From assembly GCF_017068395.1 (NCBI RefSeq), contig NZ_CP070619.1, positions 1,240,001 through 1,304,000 on the forward strand: a stretch of DNA of 64,000 nt. The letters run 5' to 3'. A program made the position numbers and the translations under genes. Origin of the DNA: Rhodococcus pseudokoreensis (GTDB lineage: Bacteria; Actinomycetota; Actinomycetes; Mycobacteriales; Mycobacteriaceae). Below are positions 1-9,406 of this stretch, one piece after another; positions within the stretch are counted from its first letter, which is position 1, and each line of letters begins with the position of its first letter. The notes beneath the pieces were generated by a model. It saw nothing but the letters and a program-made list of their open reading frames with translations. It did no database searches and was not told where the DNA came from.

Positions 1-3000
1 TCGACCTGCCGGGCAAGGACGGCAACCGATCCCTCGTCGTCGCCGCGATCAAGAACACCGACACCCACAACTTCACGCAGTTCTACAGCGCCTACGAGGA
101 CATCGTCCGGCGCGCGCGTGACGGCAAGCTCACCGCCGAGGACTTCTCGGGTGTCACGATCTCGCTCACCAACCCCGGCGGCATCGGCACCGTGCACTCC
201 GTGCCGCGCCTGATGAACGGCCAGGGCGCCATCATCGGTGCCGGCGCCATGGAGTACCCGGCGGAGTTCCAGGGTTCGAGCGACGAGAAGATCGCCGAGA
301 TGGGCGTCGGCAAGCTCATGACGCTGACCTCGACGTACGACCACCGCATCATCCAGGGCGCGGAGTCCGGCGACTTCCTTCGGACCATCCACAAGCTGCT
401 GATCAGCGACGAGTTCTACGACGAGATCTTCCACTCGCTGCACATTCCGTACGAGCCGGTCCGCTGGCGCCAGGACGTCTCCGAAGGCGCGGTCGACAAG
501 AACACCCGCGTCCTCGAACTGATCGCGGCGTACCGCAACCGCGGCCACCTGATGGCCGACACGGACCCGTTGCAGTTCGTCAAGGACAAGTTCAAGAGCC
601 ACCCCGACCTGGACGTCACGACGCACGACCTGACGCTGTGGGACCTCGACCGCGAGTTCAAGGTCGGCGGATTCCACGCCCAGGAGAAGATGAAGCTGCG
701 CGACGTGCTCAGCGTGCTGCGCGACGCGTACTGCCGCCACGTCGGTGTCGAGTACACGCACATCCTGGAGCCGGAGCAGCAGCAGTGGCTGCAGGACCGG
801 GTCGAGGCGCACCACGTCAAGCCCACGGTCGCTCAGCAGAAGTACATCCTGAGCAAGCTCAACGCCGCCGAGGCGTTCGAGACGTTCCTGCAGACCAAGT
901 ACGTCGGCCAGAAGCGCTTCTCGCTCGAGGGCGCCGAGTCCGTCATCCCGATGATGGACGCCGTCATCGACCAGGCCGCCGAGCACCAGCTCGACGAGGT
1001 CGTCATCGGCATGCCGCACCGCGGTCGCCTCAACGTTCTCGCGAACATCGTCGGCAAGCCGTACTCGAAGATCTTCACGGAGTTCGAGGGCAACATGAAC
1101 CCGGCGGCCGCTCACGGCTCCGGCGACGTGAAGTACCACCTCGGCGCCGAGGGCACGTACATCCAGATGTTCGGCGACAACGACATCACCGTGTCGCTGA
1201 CGGCCAACCCGTCGCACCTCGAGGCTGTCGACCCGGTCCTCGAGGGCCTGGTCCGCGCGAAGCAGGACATCCTCGACAAGGGTGAGGACGGCTTCACCGT
1301 CCTGCCGCTGATGCTGCACGGCGACGCCGCGTTCGCCGGTCAGGGTGTCGTGGCCGAGACGTTGAACCTGGCGCTGCTGCGCGGATACCGCACCGGCGGC
1401 ACCGTGCACATCGTGGTCAACAACCAGGTCGGTTTCACCACCGCCCCGGAGCACTCCCGTTCGTCGGAGTACTGCACCGACGTCGCGAAGATGATCGGCG
1501 CGCCGATCTTCCACGTGAACGGCGACGACCCCGAGGCCTGTGTCTGGGTCGCCCAGCTCGCTGTCGACTTCCGGGAGAAGTTCCAGAAGGACGTCGTCAT
1601 CGACATGATCTGCTACCGCCGTCGCGGTCACAACGAGGGCGACGACCCGTCGATGACGCAGCCGGCGATGTACGACGTGATCGACACCAAGCGCAGCGTG
1701 CGCAAGAGCTACACCGAATCCCTGATCGGCCGCGGCGACATCTCGCTGAAGGAAGCCGAAGACGCCCTGCGCGACTACCAGGGCCAGCTGGAGCGGGTGT
1801 TCAACGAGGTTCGCGAACTCGAGAAGTACACGCCGGAGCCCAGTGAGTCGGTCGAGCTCGACCAGGTGCTGCCCACGAAGCTGAAGACGTCGGTCGACGA
1901 GTCGGTGCTCGAGCGGATCGGCGACGCGTTCGTCAACGTTCCCGAGGGCTTCACCGTGCACCCGCGCGTCAAGCCGGTCATCGACAAGCGCCGCGAGATG
2001 TCCCGCGAGGGCAAGATCGACTGGGCCTTCGCCGAGCTGCTCGCGTTCGGTTCGCTGGTCGACCAGGGCAAGATGGTTCGCCTGTCCGGCCAGGACTCGA
2101 AGCGCGGCACGTTCACGCAGCGTCACTCGGTCCTCATCGACCGCAAGACGGGCTCCGAGTACATCCCGCTGCAGAACCTCGGTAGCGAGAACCCCGGCAA
2201 GTTCCTGGTCTACGACTCCGCGCTCAGCGAGTTCGCCGCCGTCGGCTTCGAGTACGGCTACTCCGTGGGCAACCCGGACGCGCTCGTGCTGTGGGAGGCG
2301 CAGTTCGGTGACTTCGTCAACGGTGCGCAGTCGATCATCGACGAGTTCATCTCGTCCGGTGAGGCCAAGTGGGGCCAGCTGTCCGACGTCGTGCTGCTGC
2401 TGCCGCACGGCCACGAGGGTCAGGGTCCCGACCACACGTCCGGTCGTATCGAGCGCTTCCTGCAGTTGTGCGCCGAGGGTTCGATGACCGTGGCCGTGCC
2501 GTCCACCCCGGCCAGCTACTTCCACCTGCTGCGTCGTCACTCGCTCGACGGAATCCGCCGCCCGCTGGTCGTCTTCACACCGAAGTCGATGCTGCGCAAC
2601 AAGGCCGCGGTCTCCGACGTCGAGGACTTCACCACCGGCAAGTTCCGCTCGGTGTTCGAGGAGCCGACGTACGAGACGGGCGACGCCGAACGCGACAAGG
2701 TTCGCCGTGTCCTCCTCGTCAGCGGCAAGCTGTACTGGGAGCTCCTGGCGAAGAAGCAGAAGGACAACCGCGAGGACATCGCGATCGTCCGCATCGAGCA
2801 GCTGTACCCGGTTCCGAGCCGTCGTCTCCGCGAGACGCTGGACCGCTACCCGAACGCCACCGAGTTCCGGTGGGTTCAGGAGGAGCCGGCGAACCAGGGT
2901 GCATGGCCGTTCTTCGGTCTCGCTCTGCCCGAGTTGCTGCCCGACAAGCTGTCCGGAATCAAGCGCATCTCGCGTCGTTCGATGTCGGCACCGTCCTCGG

Positions 3001-3059
3001 GTTCGAGCAAGGTGCACGCTGTGGAACAGCAAGAGATCATCGATGAAGCCTTCGGCTGA
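1..3059 (+). CDS. kgd: Multifunctional 2-oxoglutarate decarboxylase/dehydrogenase E1 (KGD), 5' end cut off
   Basis: The reading frame is open from base 3 to the TGA at 3057-3059, giving 1018 residues of a protein usually about 1200-1250 long, so the N-terminal part lies outside the window. The product is the thiamine-diphosphate enzyme acting on 2-oxoglutarate in the TCA cycle of mycolata. The first ~100 visible residues match the E2-type succinyltransferase domain ([18 protein letters not shown]). The E1 part follows: [32 protein letters not shown] and [12 protein letters not shown], then the transketolase C-terminal region with [17 protein letters not shown]. This E2+E1 fusion is typical of actinobacterial KGD. 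The stop codon lies in a perfect direct repeat and a strong hairpin follows. Identity is very secure. Confidence 0.97.
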   Translation, partial: DLPGKDGNRSLVVAAIKNTDTHNFTQFYSAYEDIVRRARDGKLTAEDFSGVTISLTNPGGIGTVHSVPRLMNGQGAIIGAGAMEYPAEFQGSSDEKIAEMGVGKLMTLTSTYDHRIIQGAESGDFLRTIHKLLISDEFYDEIFHSLHIPYEPVRWRQDVSEGAVDKNTRVLELIAAYRNRGHLMADTDPLQFVKDKFKSHPDLDVTTHDLTLWDLDREFKVGGFHAQEKMKLRDVLSVLRDAYCRHVGVEYTHILEPEQQQWLQDRVEAHHVKPTVAQQKYILSKLNAAEAFETFLQTKYVGQKRFSLEGAESVIPMMDAVIDQAAEHQLDEVVIGMPHRGRLNVLANIVGKPYSKIFTEFEGNMNPAAAHGSGDVKYHLGAEGTYIQMFGDNDITVSLTANPSHLEAVDPVLEGLVRAKQDILDKGEDGFTVLPLMLHGDAAFAGQGVVAETLNLALLRGYRTGGTVHIVVNNQVGFTTAPEHSRSSEYCTDVAKMIGAPIFHVNGDDPEACVWVAQLAVDFREKFQKDVVIDMICYRRRGHNEGDDPSMTQPAMYDVIDTKRSVRKSYTESLIGRGDISLKEAEDALRDYQGQLERVFNEVRELEKYTPEPSESVELDQVLPTKLKTSVDESVLERIGDAFVNVPEGFTVHPRVKPVIDKRREMSREGKIDWAFAELLAFGSLVDQGKMVRLSGQDSKRGTFTQRHSVLIDRKTGSEYIPLQNLGSENPGKFLVYDSALSEFAAVGFEYGYSVGNPDALVLWEAQFGDFVNGAQSIIDEFISSGEAKWGQLSDVVLLLPHGHEGQGPDHTSGRIERFLQLCAEGSMTVAVPSTPASYFHLLRRHSLDGIRRPLVVFTPKSMLRNKAAVSDVEDFTTGKFRSVFEEPTYETGDAERDKVRRVLLVSGKLYWELLAKKQKDNREDIAIVRIEQLYPVPSRRLRETLDRYPNATEFRWVQEEPANQGAWPFFGLALPELLPDKLSGIKRISRRSMSAPSSGSSKVHAVEQQEIIDEAFG

Positions 3060-3095
3060 AGAGCGTGCAACGGCTGAAGCCTTCGGCTGAAGAGC
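3044..3095. repeat. 21-bp perfect direct repeat across the kgd stop codon
   Basis: Bases 3044-3064 are repeated exactly at 3075-3095, a period of 31 bp. The first copy contains the last codons and TGA of kgd; the second again spells the Glu-Ala-Phe-Gly-stop ending, in another frame. The octamer GGCTGAAG occurs three times (3054, 3072, 3085). It looks like a local tandem duplication of the gene end. Confidence 0.85.
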
Positions 3096-3116
3096 TGATT
3101 GACTGATCTGCCATCG

Positions 3117-3160
3117 AGCCGGGTCGAGTTCACTCCGCGGAGTGGATTCGGCCCGGCTTT
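3117..3160 (+). terminator. Intrinsic terminator after kgd
   Basis: AGCCGGG (3117-3123) pairs with CCCGGCT (3152-3158). Inside this stem sits a second perfect palindrome, CACTCC-GC-GGAGTG (3131-3144). A short T run closes the structure at 3158-3160. It lies 58 bp past the kgd stop and before the oppositely oriented TetR gene, so it would end kgd transcription. Confidence 0.8.
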
Positions 3161-3305
3161 GTGGTATCTGGACCCGTAGCCCGGTCCCGCCCACTACACG
3201 GACAGACGCACCCCTTCTCTGCACACGCTCGACTTTTCGCGCCCGAAAACGGGGGCGGCTACCGAGAAGGAGTGCGTGCGCTTCGGCGTCGGGGTATTGA
3301 CGGTG

Positions 3306-3944
3306 TCAGGTCGTGGTGGCCGACACGAGTGCGGCGGCGATTTCGGGTGCGGCGGCGATGGCCAGCGCGGGCAGGGCCTGGACGTTGAGTTCGATCAGTT
3401 CGTCGCGGGTCAGGTGCGGGTCGCGCAGCCAGGTGATCGTGACTTCCTCGACGTAGGCGATCCAGCCCCGGACGGCGAGGTCGACCGCGCGGGTGGGCTC
3501 GATGCCGATCGCGGGCAGTTGTTCGAGGGTCCGTTCGGACATCACGGCGCGGGTCTGCTCGAAGACGGCCCGCATGTCCGGGTCCCCGCTCGCCGTTCCC
3601 CGCAGGAGCGAGACGTATGTGCCCCGGTTCTCGGTGACGTAGTCGACGTACGACGCGAGCACCGAACGCAGGATCTGCATCGGATCGCGTGCTTCCTCGA
3701 CGTACGGGTCGGGGGCGGTGCGGGCGAGCATCTCGCTGCTGGTGTGCCGGACGATCTCGAGATGGAAGTCGTGCTTCGACGCGAAGTAGTGGAACAGCAG
3801 GCCGCGGGAGACACCGGCCTGATCTGCGATGTCCTCGACGGAGATCTGCTCGAGCGGGCGCTGCGCCAGCATCTTCGCGCCGAGGTCGATCAGTTGCGCG
3901 CGCCGTTGTTCGGGGCTGAGACGGGTCCGCTTCACAACGTCCAT
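3306..3944 (-). CDS. TetR/AcrR-family transcriptional regulator
   Basis: A 212-residue protein of normal TetR length. The N-terminal helix-turn-helix is clear at about residues 25-65 (ISVEDIADQAGVSRGLLFHYF then ASKHDF). The rest is a helical ligand-binding domain I cannot assign to an inducer. It is divergent from the monooxygenase operon and the two starts are 70 bp apart, with a perfect 8+1+8 palindrome between them, so it very probably represses that operon and itself. A TAGTCT -10 element (3956-3951) ends 6 bp before the ATG, which suggests a leaderless transcript. The inducer could be a ketone, a fatty acid or a hydrophobic xenobiotic; the sequence does not decide. Confidence 0.92.
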   Translation of the reverse strand: MDVVKRTRLSPEQRRAQLIDLGAKMLAQRPLEQISVEDIADQAGVSRGLLFHYFASKHDFHLEIVRHTSSEMLARTAPDPYVEEARDPMQILRSVLASYVDYVTENRGTYVSLLRGTASGDPDMRAVFEQTRAVMSERTLEQLPAIGIEPTRAVDLAVRGWIAYVEEVTITWLRDPHLTRDELIELNVQALPALAIAAAPEIAAALVSATTT

Positions 3945-3966
3945 GAGACAAGACTACTGAATGAAG

Positions 3967-3983
3967 GTCAATAGGCTATTGAC
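3967..3983. promoter_or_regulatory. Palindromic operator between tetR and the monooxygenase
   Basis: GTCAATAG-G-CTATTGAC is a perfect palindrome with 8-bp arms and a 1-bp centre. A degenerate further half site (TCAATAG, 3990-3996) lies next to the downstream start. The palindrome overlaps the -35 box of the monooxygenase promoter (3979-3984), the expected position for TetR repression. Confidence 0.75.
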
Positions 3984-4007
3984 TACCCCTCAATAGCGCC
4001 CTATGGT
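3979..4007 (+). promoter_or_regulatory. Promoter of the monooxygenase operon
   Basis: TTGACT (3979-3984), a 17-bp spacer and TATGGT (4002-4007) form a good sigma-A-type promoter. Transcription would start near 4014-4015, on the ATG at 4015. This makes a leaderless mRNA likely and argues against the upstream ATG at 4003, which lies inside the -10 box. Confidence 0.65.
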
Positions 4008-4014
4008 TTCTTAC

Positions 4015-5616
4015 ATGAGTCTCCCCGTCACAGATACTTACGCCCCCACCGCAGGTGTCCGCCACGTCGACACACTGATCATCGGCAGCGGGTTCGCCGG
4101 CCTCGGCGCGGCGATCAAGCTGACCCAGGCAGGCAAGACCGACTTCCTCGTCCTCGAACGCGGCAACGAGGTCGGTGGTACCTGGCGGGACAACACCTAC
4201 CCCGGTGCGGCGTGCGACGTGCCCTCGCACCTGTACTCCTACTCGTTCGCGCTGAACCCGGAGTGGACCCGGTCGTTCTCGACGCAGCCCGAGATCCAGA
4301 AGTACATCCAGTCGGTGGCGGACAAGTACAAGGTGCGCGACAAGCACCTCTTCGGCTGTGACGTGCGGTCCGCCCATTGGAACGAGTCGACCACCCGCTG
4401 GGAGGTCAGCACCACCAAGGGGAATTTCGTCGCGAGGGTGGTCGTCTCCGCGGTCGGCGCACTGTGCGAGCCGTCGCTCCCCGACATCAAGGGCATCGAA
4501 GGCTTCGAGGGCGAGATCTTCCACTCCGCCCGCTGGAACCACGACGCCGACCTGACCGGTAAGCGCGTCGCCGTCATCGGCACCGGCGCCTCGGCCATCC
4601 AGATCGTGCCCGCCATCGGCAAGAAGGTGTCGCACCTCGACGTGTACCAGCGCACGGCGCCGTGGATCCTGCCCCGGGCGGACCGCGAGTACACGACGCT
4701 CGAGCACACCGCGTTCAAATACCTGCCCGGTTTCCAGAAGCTGTGCCGCACCGGCATCTACTGGATGCGTGAGAGCCAGGTCGTCGGACTCGCGAAGGCC
4801 CCCGTCTTCATGAAGCCGCTGCAGTTCGCGGCCGAGCGCCACCTGCGCCGTCAGATCAAGGACAAGGATCTGCGCAAGAAGGTGACGCCGAACTTCCAGA
4901 TCGGCTGCAAGCGCATGCTCATCTCGAACAACTACTACCCCACCCTCGCGCAGGACAACGTCGACCTGGTGACCGACGGCATCGCCGAGGTCACGGCCAA
5001 CTCGGTGGTCTCGAAGGACGGCACCGTCCGCGAGGTCGACGCCATCGTCGTCGCCACCGGTTTCCACGTCACCGACTCCCCCACGTTCGAGGGCATCTTC
5101 GGCAAGGACGGCCGCTCGCTCGCCGCGGTCTTCGACGAGGGCGGACAGCAGGGCTACAAGGGCGCCGCCATCGCGAACTTCCCCAACATGTTCTTCCTGG
5201 TCGGCCCGAACACGGGTCTGGGCCACACCTCGATGGTCTTCATGATCGAGTCGCAGCTCAACTACCTCGTCGACGCGCTGCAGACGATCGACAAGTACGG
5301 GATCGGCAAGATCGAGGTCCGTCAGGACGCCCAGGACCGGTACAACGCCGACCTCCAGGAGAAGCTGTCGCACAGCGTCTGGAACAACGGCGGGTGCGCG
5401 AGCTGGTACCTCGACAAGCACGGCAACAACACCACCCTGTGGCCGGGCTTCACGTTCCAGTTCCGGAACGAGACCAGGCGCTTCGACCTCACCGCGTACG
5501 ACAGCGTGGCCACCGCCGATCTGCCTGCGCCCGTACACGTGAACGGCAAGACCCCCGGATCCGCCGCCATCCCGGCGCAGATCGACCTCGACGACGACAA
5601 GGTGACAGCACAGTGA
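4015..5616 (+). CDS. Flavin-containing monooxygenase, Baeyer-Villiger type
   Basis: A 533-residue FAD/NADPH enzyme expected to insert oxygen next to a ketone (or oxidise a heteroatom). The first Rossmann motif GSGFAG is at residues 24-29, and a second nucleotide motif (GTGAS) near 189 binds NADPH. The Baeyer-Villiger fingerprint FxGxxxHxxxW is intact as FEGEIFHSARW (164-174). Length and motif order fit class B monooxygenases of the mycobacterial EthA/MymA type. The start at 4015 is chosen because the promoter places the transcript start there; an in-frame ATG at 4003 is the alternative. It is first in a three-gene operon with a dehydrogenase and an esterase, which suggests alcohol to ketone to ester to acid plus alcohol. 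The substrate is unknown. Confidence 0.93.
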   Translation: MSLPVTDTYAPTAGVRHVDTLIIGSGFAGLGAAIKLTQAGKTDFLVLERGNEVGGTWRDNTYPGAACDVPSHLYSYSFALNPEWTRSFSTQPEIQKYIQSVADKYKVRDKHLFGCDVRSAHWNESTTRWEVSTTKGNFVARVVVSAVGALCEPSLPDIKGIEGFEGEIFHSARWNHDADLTGKRVAVIGTGASAIQIVPAIGKKVSHLDVYQRTAPWILPRADREYTTLEHTAFKYLPGFQKLCRTGIYWMRESQVVGLAKAPVFMKPLQFAAERHLRRQIKDKDLRKKVTPNFQIGCKRMLISNNYYPTLAQDNVDLVTDGIAEVTANSVVSKDGTVREVDAIVVATGFHVTDSPTFEGIFGKDGRSLAAVFDEGGQQGYKGAAIANFPNMFFLVGPNTGLGHTSMVFMIESQLNYLVDALQTIDKYGIGKIEVRQDAQDRYNADLQEKLSHSVWNNGGCASWYLDKHGNNTTLWPGFTFQFRNETRRFDLTAYDSVATADLPAPVHVNGKTPGSAAIPAQIDLDDDKVTAQ

Positions 5617-6443
5617 GCGAGTTCGCAGGCAAGGTAGTCGTGATCACCGGAGCCGGCTCCGGCATCGGCAGGGCGCTCGCCCTCGATCTGGCGCGCCGCG
5701 GTGCCCGGCTGGCGATCTCGGACATGGACACCGTCGGACTCGCCGAGACCGCACGCCAGGCGGAGGCGCTGGGCGCCGAGGTCAAGTCCGATCACCTGGA
5801 CGTCACCCAGCGCGAGGCGGTGCTCGCGTACGCCGACGAGGTGCGGGCCCACTTCGGCAAGATCAACCAGGTGTACAACAACGCCGGCATCGCCTACCAC
5901 GGTGAGTTCGAGAAGTCCGAGTTCAAGGACATCGAGAAGATCATGGACGTGGACTTCTGGGGAGTCGTCAACGGCACCAAGGCGTTCCTGCCGCATCTCA
6001 TCGCGTCGGGCGACGGCCACGTCGTGAACGTCTCGAGCCTGTTCGGCCTGCTGTCCATGCCCGGCCAGAGCGCGTACAACTCGGCGAAGTTCGCGGTGCG
6101 CGGTTTCACCGAGTCGCTGCGCCAGGAGATGCTGATCGCCAAGCACCCCGTGAAGGTGACGTGCGTGCATCCCGGCGGCATCAAGACGGCCATCGCCCGC
6201 AACGCCACCGCGGGACCGGGCGAGGACCTCGACACGTTCGCGAAGTTCTTCGACCAGAAGCTGGCACGCACCACCCCGGAGGCGGCGGCCGAGACCATCC
6301 TGACCGGCGTCCGCAAGGGGAAGGCGCGCGTGCTGATCGGCGCCGACGCCAAGTTCCTCGACGCCTGGGTGCGGCTCGTCGGGCCGAGCTACCAGCGGGT
6401 GGTCGCCTTCGTCGCCGGACGCGTCCTCCCCAAGTCGAACTGA
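5613..6443 (+). CDS. Short-chain dehydrogenase/reductase
   Basis: A 276-residue classical SDR. The cofactor motif TGAGSGIG is at residues 12-19, and the catalytic Tyr155-xxx-Lys159 sits in AYNSAK with a serine about 14 residues before it. The GTG start at 5613 overlaps the monooxygenase stop (GTGA), so the two are translationally coupled; a long upstream extension of the frame is not coding. It probably interconverts the alcohol and ketone handled by the monooxygenase. M. tuberculosis has an SDR (Rv1245c) near this position beside kgd, so it may be the ancestral member to which the other genes were added. Confidence 0.92.
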   Translation: MSEFAGKVVVITGAGSGIGRALALDLARRGARLAISDMDTVGLAETARQAEALGAEVKSDHLDVTQREAVLAYADEVRAHFGKINQVYNNAGIAYHGEFEKSEFKDIEKIMDVDFWGVVNGTKAFLPHLIASGDGHVVNVSSLFGLLSMPGQSAYNSAKFAVRGFTESLRQEMLIAKHPVKVTCVHPGGIKTAIARNATAGPGEDLDTFAKFFDQKLARTTPEAAAETILTGVRKGKARVLIGADAKFLDAWVRLVGPSYQRVVAFVAGRVLPKSN

Positions 6444-6450
6444 GGTACCG

Positions 6451-7371
6451 ATGAGTTTCCACCTCCCGCTGCCGGTCGTCGCGACGGCCCTCCGGCCGTT
6501 CTACCGCCTCAGCCTCAACGCGCGGCTTCCGTACTCGGTGCAGCGGACCCTTCTCGACGTGGGCGCTCCGTTGCAGCAGGTGCCCGCCGGTGCGGTCGTG
6601 CGCCCGACCGTTCTGGCCGGGCGGCGCGCGGAGCGGATCACGGTGGGGGCCACCGAACGCCGGGCCGCCGTCCTCTACCTGCACGGCGGTGCGTACACGA
6701 TCGGTTCGCTCGCCACCCACCGATCGCTGGCCGCTCACATCGCCCGGGAATCGGGCAGCGTCGTGTATACCCTCGACTACCGGCTGGCTCCGGAACATCC
6801 GTTCCCGGCGGGGCTCGAGGACGCGGTCGCCGCGTACATGGAGCTGAACACCGAACATGGTTACGAGACAGAACAACTCGCCGTCGCAGGCGATTCGGCG
6901 GGCGGTGGCCTGACCGTCGCCGCTGCACGCCGCCTGATCGACCGGCACGGCGTGACCCCTGCGGCATTGGCGCTGATCTCCCCGTGGGTCGATCCCGGCA
7001 GGCGCGACACGTCCCGGGACCGGGATCTCGTCGTCAACACGGCGTGGTCGTTCGACGCCGCCGAGAAGTACCTGGGCAACGGCGACGCGCGGGATCCGGG
7101 TTACGCACCGTTGCAGGGAAATCTGGCGGGACTGCCGCCGACGTTGATCCACGTCGGGGTGGACGAGGTGCTCTACCCGCAGATCATGGAGTTCGTCGAC
7201 AAGCTGAACGAGTCGAACGTGGACGTCACTCTCACCGAGTACGCCCGGCTGTGGCACGTCGCCCATCTACAGGCGTCCCTGGTCCGCGAGGCCGCGGACG
7301 CGGTCGCGGAACTCGGGGCGTTCCTGGGTTCACAGATGAGCGTCCAGCCACACCCGCCCCACGTCGGCTGA
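6451..7371 (+). CDS. Alpha/beta-hydrolase, hormone-sensitive-lipase family esterase
   Basis: A 306-residue serine hydrolase. The oxyanion-hole motif HGGA begins at residue 78 and the nucleophile lies in GDSAGGG at Ser149. An Asp near VDEVLY and a His in LWHVAH complete the likely triad. Length and motifs match bacterial HSL (LipR/LipN-like) esterases. It starts 7 bp after the SDR stop with a GAGG-type ribosome site, so it is the third gene of the operon. In this setting it probably cleaves the ester or lactone produced by the monooxygenase. Its 3' end overlaps the convergent lipoprotein gene by 42 bp. Confidence 0.92.
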   Translation: MSFHLPLPVVATALRPFYRLSLNARLPYSVQRTLLDVGAPLQQVPAGAVVRPTVLAGRRAERITVGATERRAAVLYLHGGAYTIGSLATHRSLAAHIARESGSVVYTLDYRLAPEHPFPAGLEDAVAAYMELNTEHGYETEQLAVAGDSAGGGLTVAAARRLIDRHGVTPAALALISPWVDPGRRDTSRDRDLVVNTAWSFDAAEKYLGNGDARDPGYAPLQGNLAGLPPTLIHVGVDEVLYPQIMEFVDKLNESNVDVTLTEYARLWHVAHLQASLVREAADAVAELGAFLGSQMSVQPHPPHVG

Positions 7372-8277
7372 ATCGGCGCCGCCGCGGACCTGGCCGATCA
7401 TGTCGGCCAGGTCCGCGGTCGTCAGTTCACCCGCCACCACGTTCAACGCCTTCAGCTGGGCTTCGCTCAGAGTCCCGATCCGGAACAGCGGCACCACGTT
7501 CTGCGCGGTGAACACGTGTTCGTCGTCCGACAGCAGAACCAGATCCGCGTCCGCGACGTCGGGCGACGCCGTGGTCACCCCGGCCACCACCGTTCCGCCC
7601 GCCGGCGGCGGGACGGCGAGTTCACCGACCGCGGCGGCGTCGTCGGCCACCCTCCGCGTCTGCGCGAACGCGCACCCGGTGAGGCCGGCGAGAGCGCCGG
7701 CCTCGAAGGCCGGGGCGAGGACGGCCGCGCTCGTTCCGCACGCGGGAACAAGGTCGTCGAGGGTGGTGAGACCGAGCTGTTCGGATGCCTGCGGAGTCAC
7801 CGCCAGCGCCGACCTGTCCTCGGCGGCGGCGAAGTCGGAGATCGAAAGCCCCTGTGGCAGAGCCTTGCTCAACGCCTCGAACACATCGTCCTGCTCGGTT
7901 TCCGTCGAGCCGGGGTCGTAATAGCGCAGCAACCGGCCCGTGAACTCCGGCACCAGCGTGACGCTGCCGGCATCGAGTTGCCCGAGATAGGCGGTCCGGT
8001 CACCGAGGCCGCCGTCGGTGGTGACCGGCACGCCCGTCGAACGCAGGGCACCCGCATAGATTTCGGCGAGGATGCGGCTCTCCGCACCGTCGCCCGCACC
8101 CACCACGATCTCGCCCGGCCCCTGCCCTGCGGCACCGTCGAGGGTTCTGTCGCCACGAGCGCATCCCGACGCCAGCCCCGCGACGAGAAGCAGCGCGGAC
8201 GCGGCGGTCAGTGCGCGGGACCACGCCGCCGGGCGGTGCCTGCGGCGGGCCGATTGGTCTGTGCGTGTGTGTGCCAC
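7330..8277 (-). CDS. Glycine betaine/choline-type ABC substrate-binding lipoprotein, not linked to a permease
   Basis: A 315-residue OpuAC-like binding protein. With the GTG start at 8277 it has a basic n-region, a hydrophobic stretch and the lipobox LASGC with Cys39, so it should be an anchored lipoprotein. The start is supported by GAAAGG 7 bp upstream; the longer open frame to 8364 is not needed. The body shows the family pattern (GDGAESRILAEIYAGAL, LVPEFTGRLLRYYDP). It is transcribed away from the complete betaine-type transporter at 8422-11968 and has no permease of its own. M. tuberculosis LpqZ (Rv1244) occupies the same neighbourhood. It could share the adjacent permeases or act as a sensor. 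Confidence 0.88.
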   Translation of the reverse strand: MAHTRTDQSARRRHRPAAWSRALTAASALLLVAGLASGCARGDRTLDGAAGQGPGEIVVGAGDGAESRILAEIYAGALRSTGVPVTTDGGLGDRTAYLGQLDAGSVTLVPEFTGRLLRYYDPGSTETEQDDVFEALSKALPQGLSISDFAAAEDRSALAVTPQASEQLGLTTLDDLVPACGTSAAVLAPAFEAGALAGLTGCAFAQTRRVADDAAAVGELAVPPPAGGTVVAGVTTASPDVADADLVLLSDDEHVFTAQNVVPLFRIGTLSEAQLKALNVVAGELTTADLADMIGQVRGGADSADVGRVWLDAHL

Positions 8278-8421
8278 GTCGCGCCTTTCGTTTACCTCGA
8301 GCCGGCCGAAAACCGTGCTCTGTCCGCCCCTATCGTTACACTGGCCAACCGATGGCGCGGACACGCGTCCACCGGCTTTCGGTCGGCAGGTCCGGCGCCG
8401 GTGACAACGGGAAGGACGCTC

Positions 8422-9396
8422 ATGCGCACCTCACGAATTCTGTCGGGCTTCACCCGCCGCTCCGTGGGCAGTATCGCTCTCGCGACGGTCGCCGTTGTGT
8501 CACTCGCGGCGTGTGGTGGCGGCGGATCCGACCCCCTGTCCGGCGGCGGCGAGGGCTCCGGCGACGACCCGAACGCGATCATCGTGGGATCGGCGAACTT
8601 CCCCGAATCGGAGACGGTCGCGAACATCTACACCGAGGTGCTCCGCGCCAACGGGTTCGACGTGACGACGAAGTTCAACATCGGCTCTCGCGAGGCCTAC
8701 ATTCCCGCGCTGAAGGACGGGTCGATCGACGTCATCCCCGATTACACGGGCAACCTCCTGCAGTATCTCGACCCTGATGCCACCGCCACCAGCGCAGCCG
8801 ACGTCGATGCGGCGCTGCCCGCCGCGCTGGGCTCGGAACTGACGATCACCACCCCGGCCCCCGCGGAGGACAAGGACGCCGTCGTCGTCACGAAGGAGAC
8901 GGCGGAGCGCTGGAACCTCGCCTCCATCGCGGATCTGGCGGCGCACTCGAACGAGGTGAAGTTCGGCGCACCGGCCGAATTCCAGGAACGTCCCGGTGGC
9001 CTGCCCGGCCTGAAGGCCAAGTACGGCCTCGACATCACGCCCGACAACTTCGTGCCGATCGCCGACGGCGGCGGTCCGGCCACGGTGGACGCTCTCGCGT
9101 CGGGACAGATCACGGCCGCCGACATCTTCACCACGTCCCCGGCGATCGCACAGAACGGTTTCGTGGTGCTCGCGGACCCGCTGAACAACTTCGCGGCCCA
9201 GAACGTCGTCCCGGTGTTGCGCACCACCAAGTCCTCCGACAAGCTGACCCGCGCCCTCGACGCGCTGTCCGCGAAGCTGACCACCGAAGAGCTTGTCGCG
9301 CTCAACAATTCCGTCTCGGGTGATGCGAAGACCGAGCCGGCGGCGGCCGCGAAGCAGTGGGTGACGGACCAGGGGCTCGACAAGCCGGTCTCGTGA
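8422..9396 (+). CDS. Glycine betaine/choline ABC transporter substrate-binding lipoprotein
   Basis: A 324-residue lipoprotein with signal peptide and lipobox SLAAC (Cys31), then a low-complexity Gly/Ser linker and the OpuAC fold (SANFPESETVANIYTEVLRANG, IPDYTGNLLQYLDP). The ATG at 8422 has GAAGGA 5 bp upstream; the much longer open frame to 7516 is only the shadow of the divergent gene. It is the first gene of a four-gene importer operon (binding protein, ATPase, two permeases). It binds a quaternary ammonium compound outside the membrane, most likely glycine betaine, choline or a relative, probably for osmoprotection. The exact ligand cannot be read from sequence. Confidence 0.92.
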   Translation: MRTSRILSGFTRRSVGSIALATVAVVSLAACGGGGSDPLSGGGEGSGDDPNAIIVGSANFPESETVANIYTEVLRANGFDVTTKFNIGSREAYIPALKDGSIDVIPDYTGNLLQYLDPDATATSAADVDAALPAALGSELTITTPAPAEDKDAVVVTKETAERWNLASIADLAAHSNEVKFGAPAEFQERPGGLPGLKAKYGLDITPDNFVPIADGGGPATVDALASGQITAADIFTTSPAIAQNGFVVLADPLNNFAAQNVVPVLRTTKSSDKLTRALDALSAKLTTEELVALNNSVSGDAKTEPAAAAKQWVTDQGLDKPVS

Positions 9397-9406
9397 GGAG
9401 CCTGCC

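Noticed and set aside
3976..5538. 520-codon minus-strand open frame
   Set aside because: It is antisense to the monooxygenase, has high Val/Asp/Arg content and no family motifs; long antisense frames are normal at this GC content.
8322..8362. GTCCGC...GCGGAC inverted repeat between the two binding-protein genes
   Set aside because: A 6-bp GC-rich repeat with 29-bp spacing is expected by chance at this base composition.
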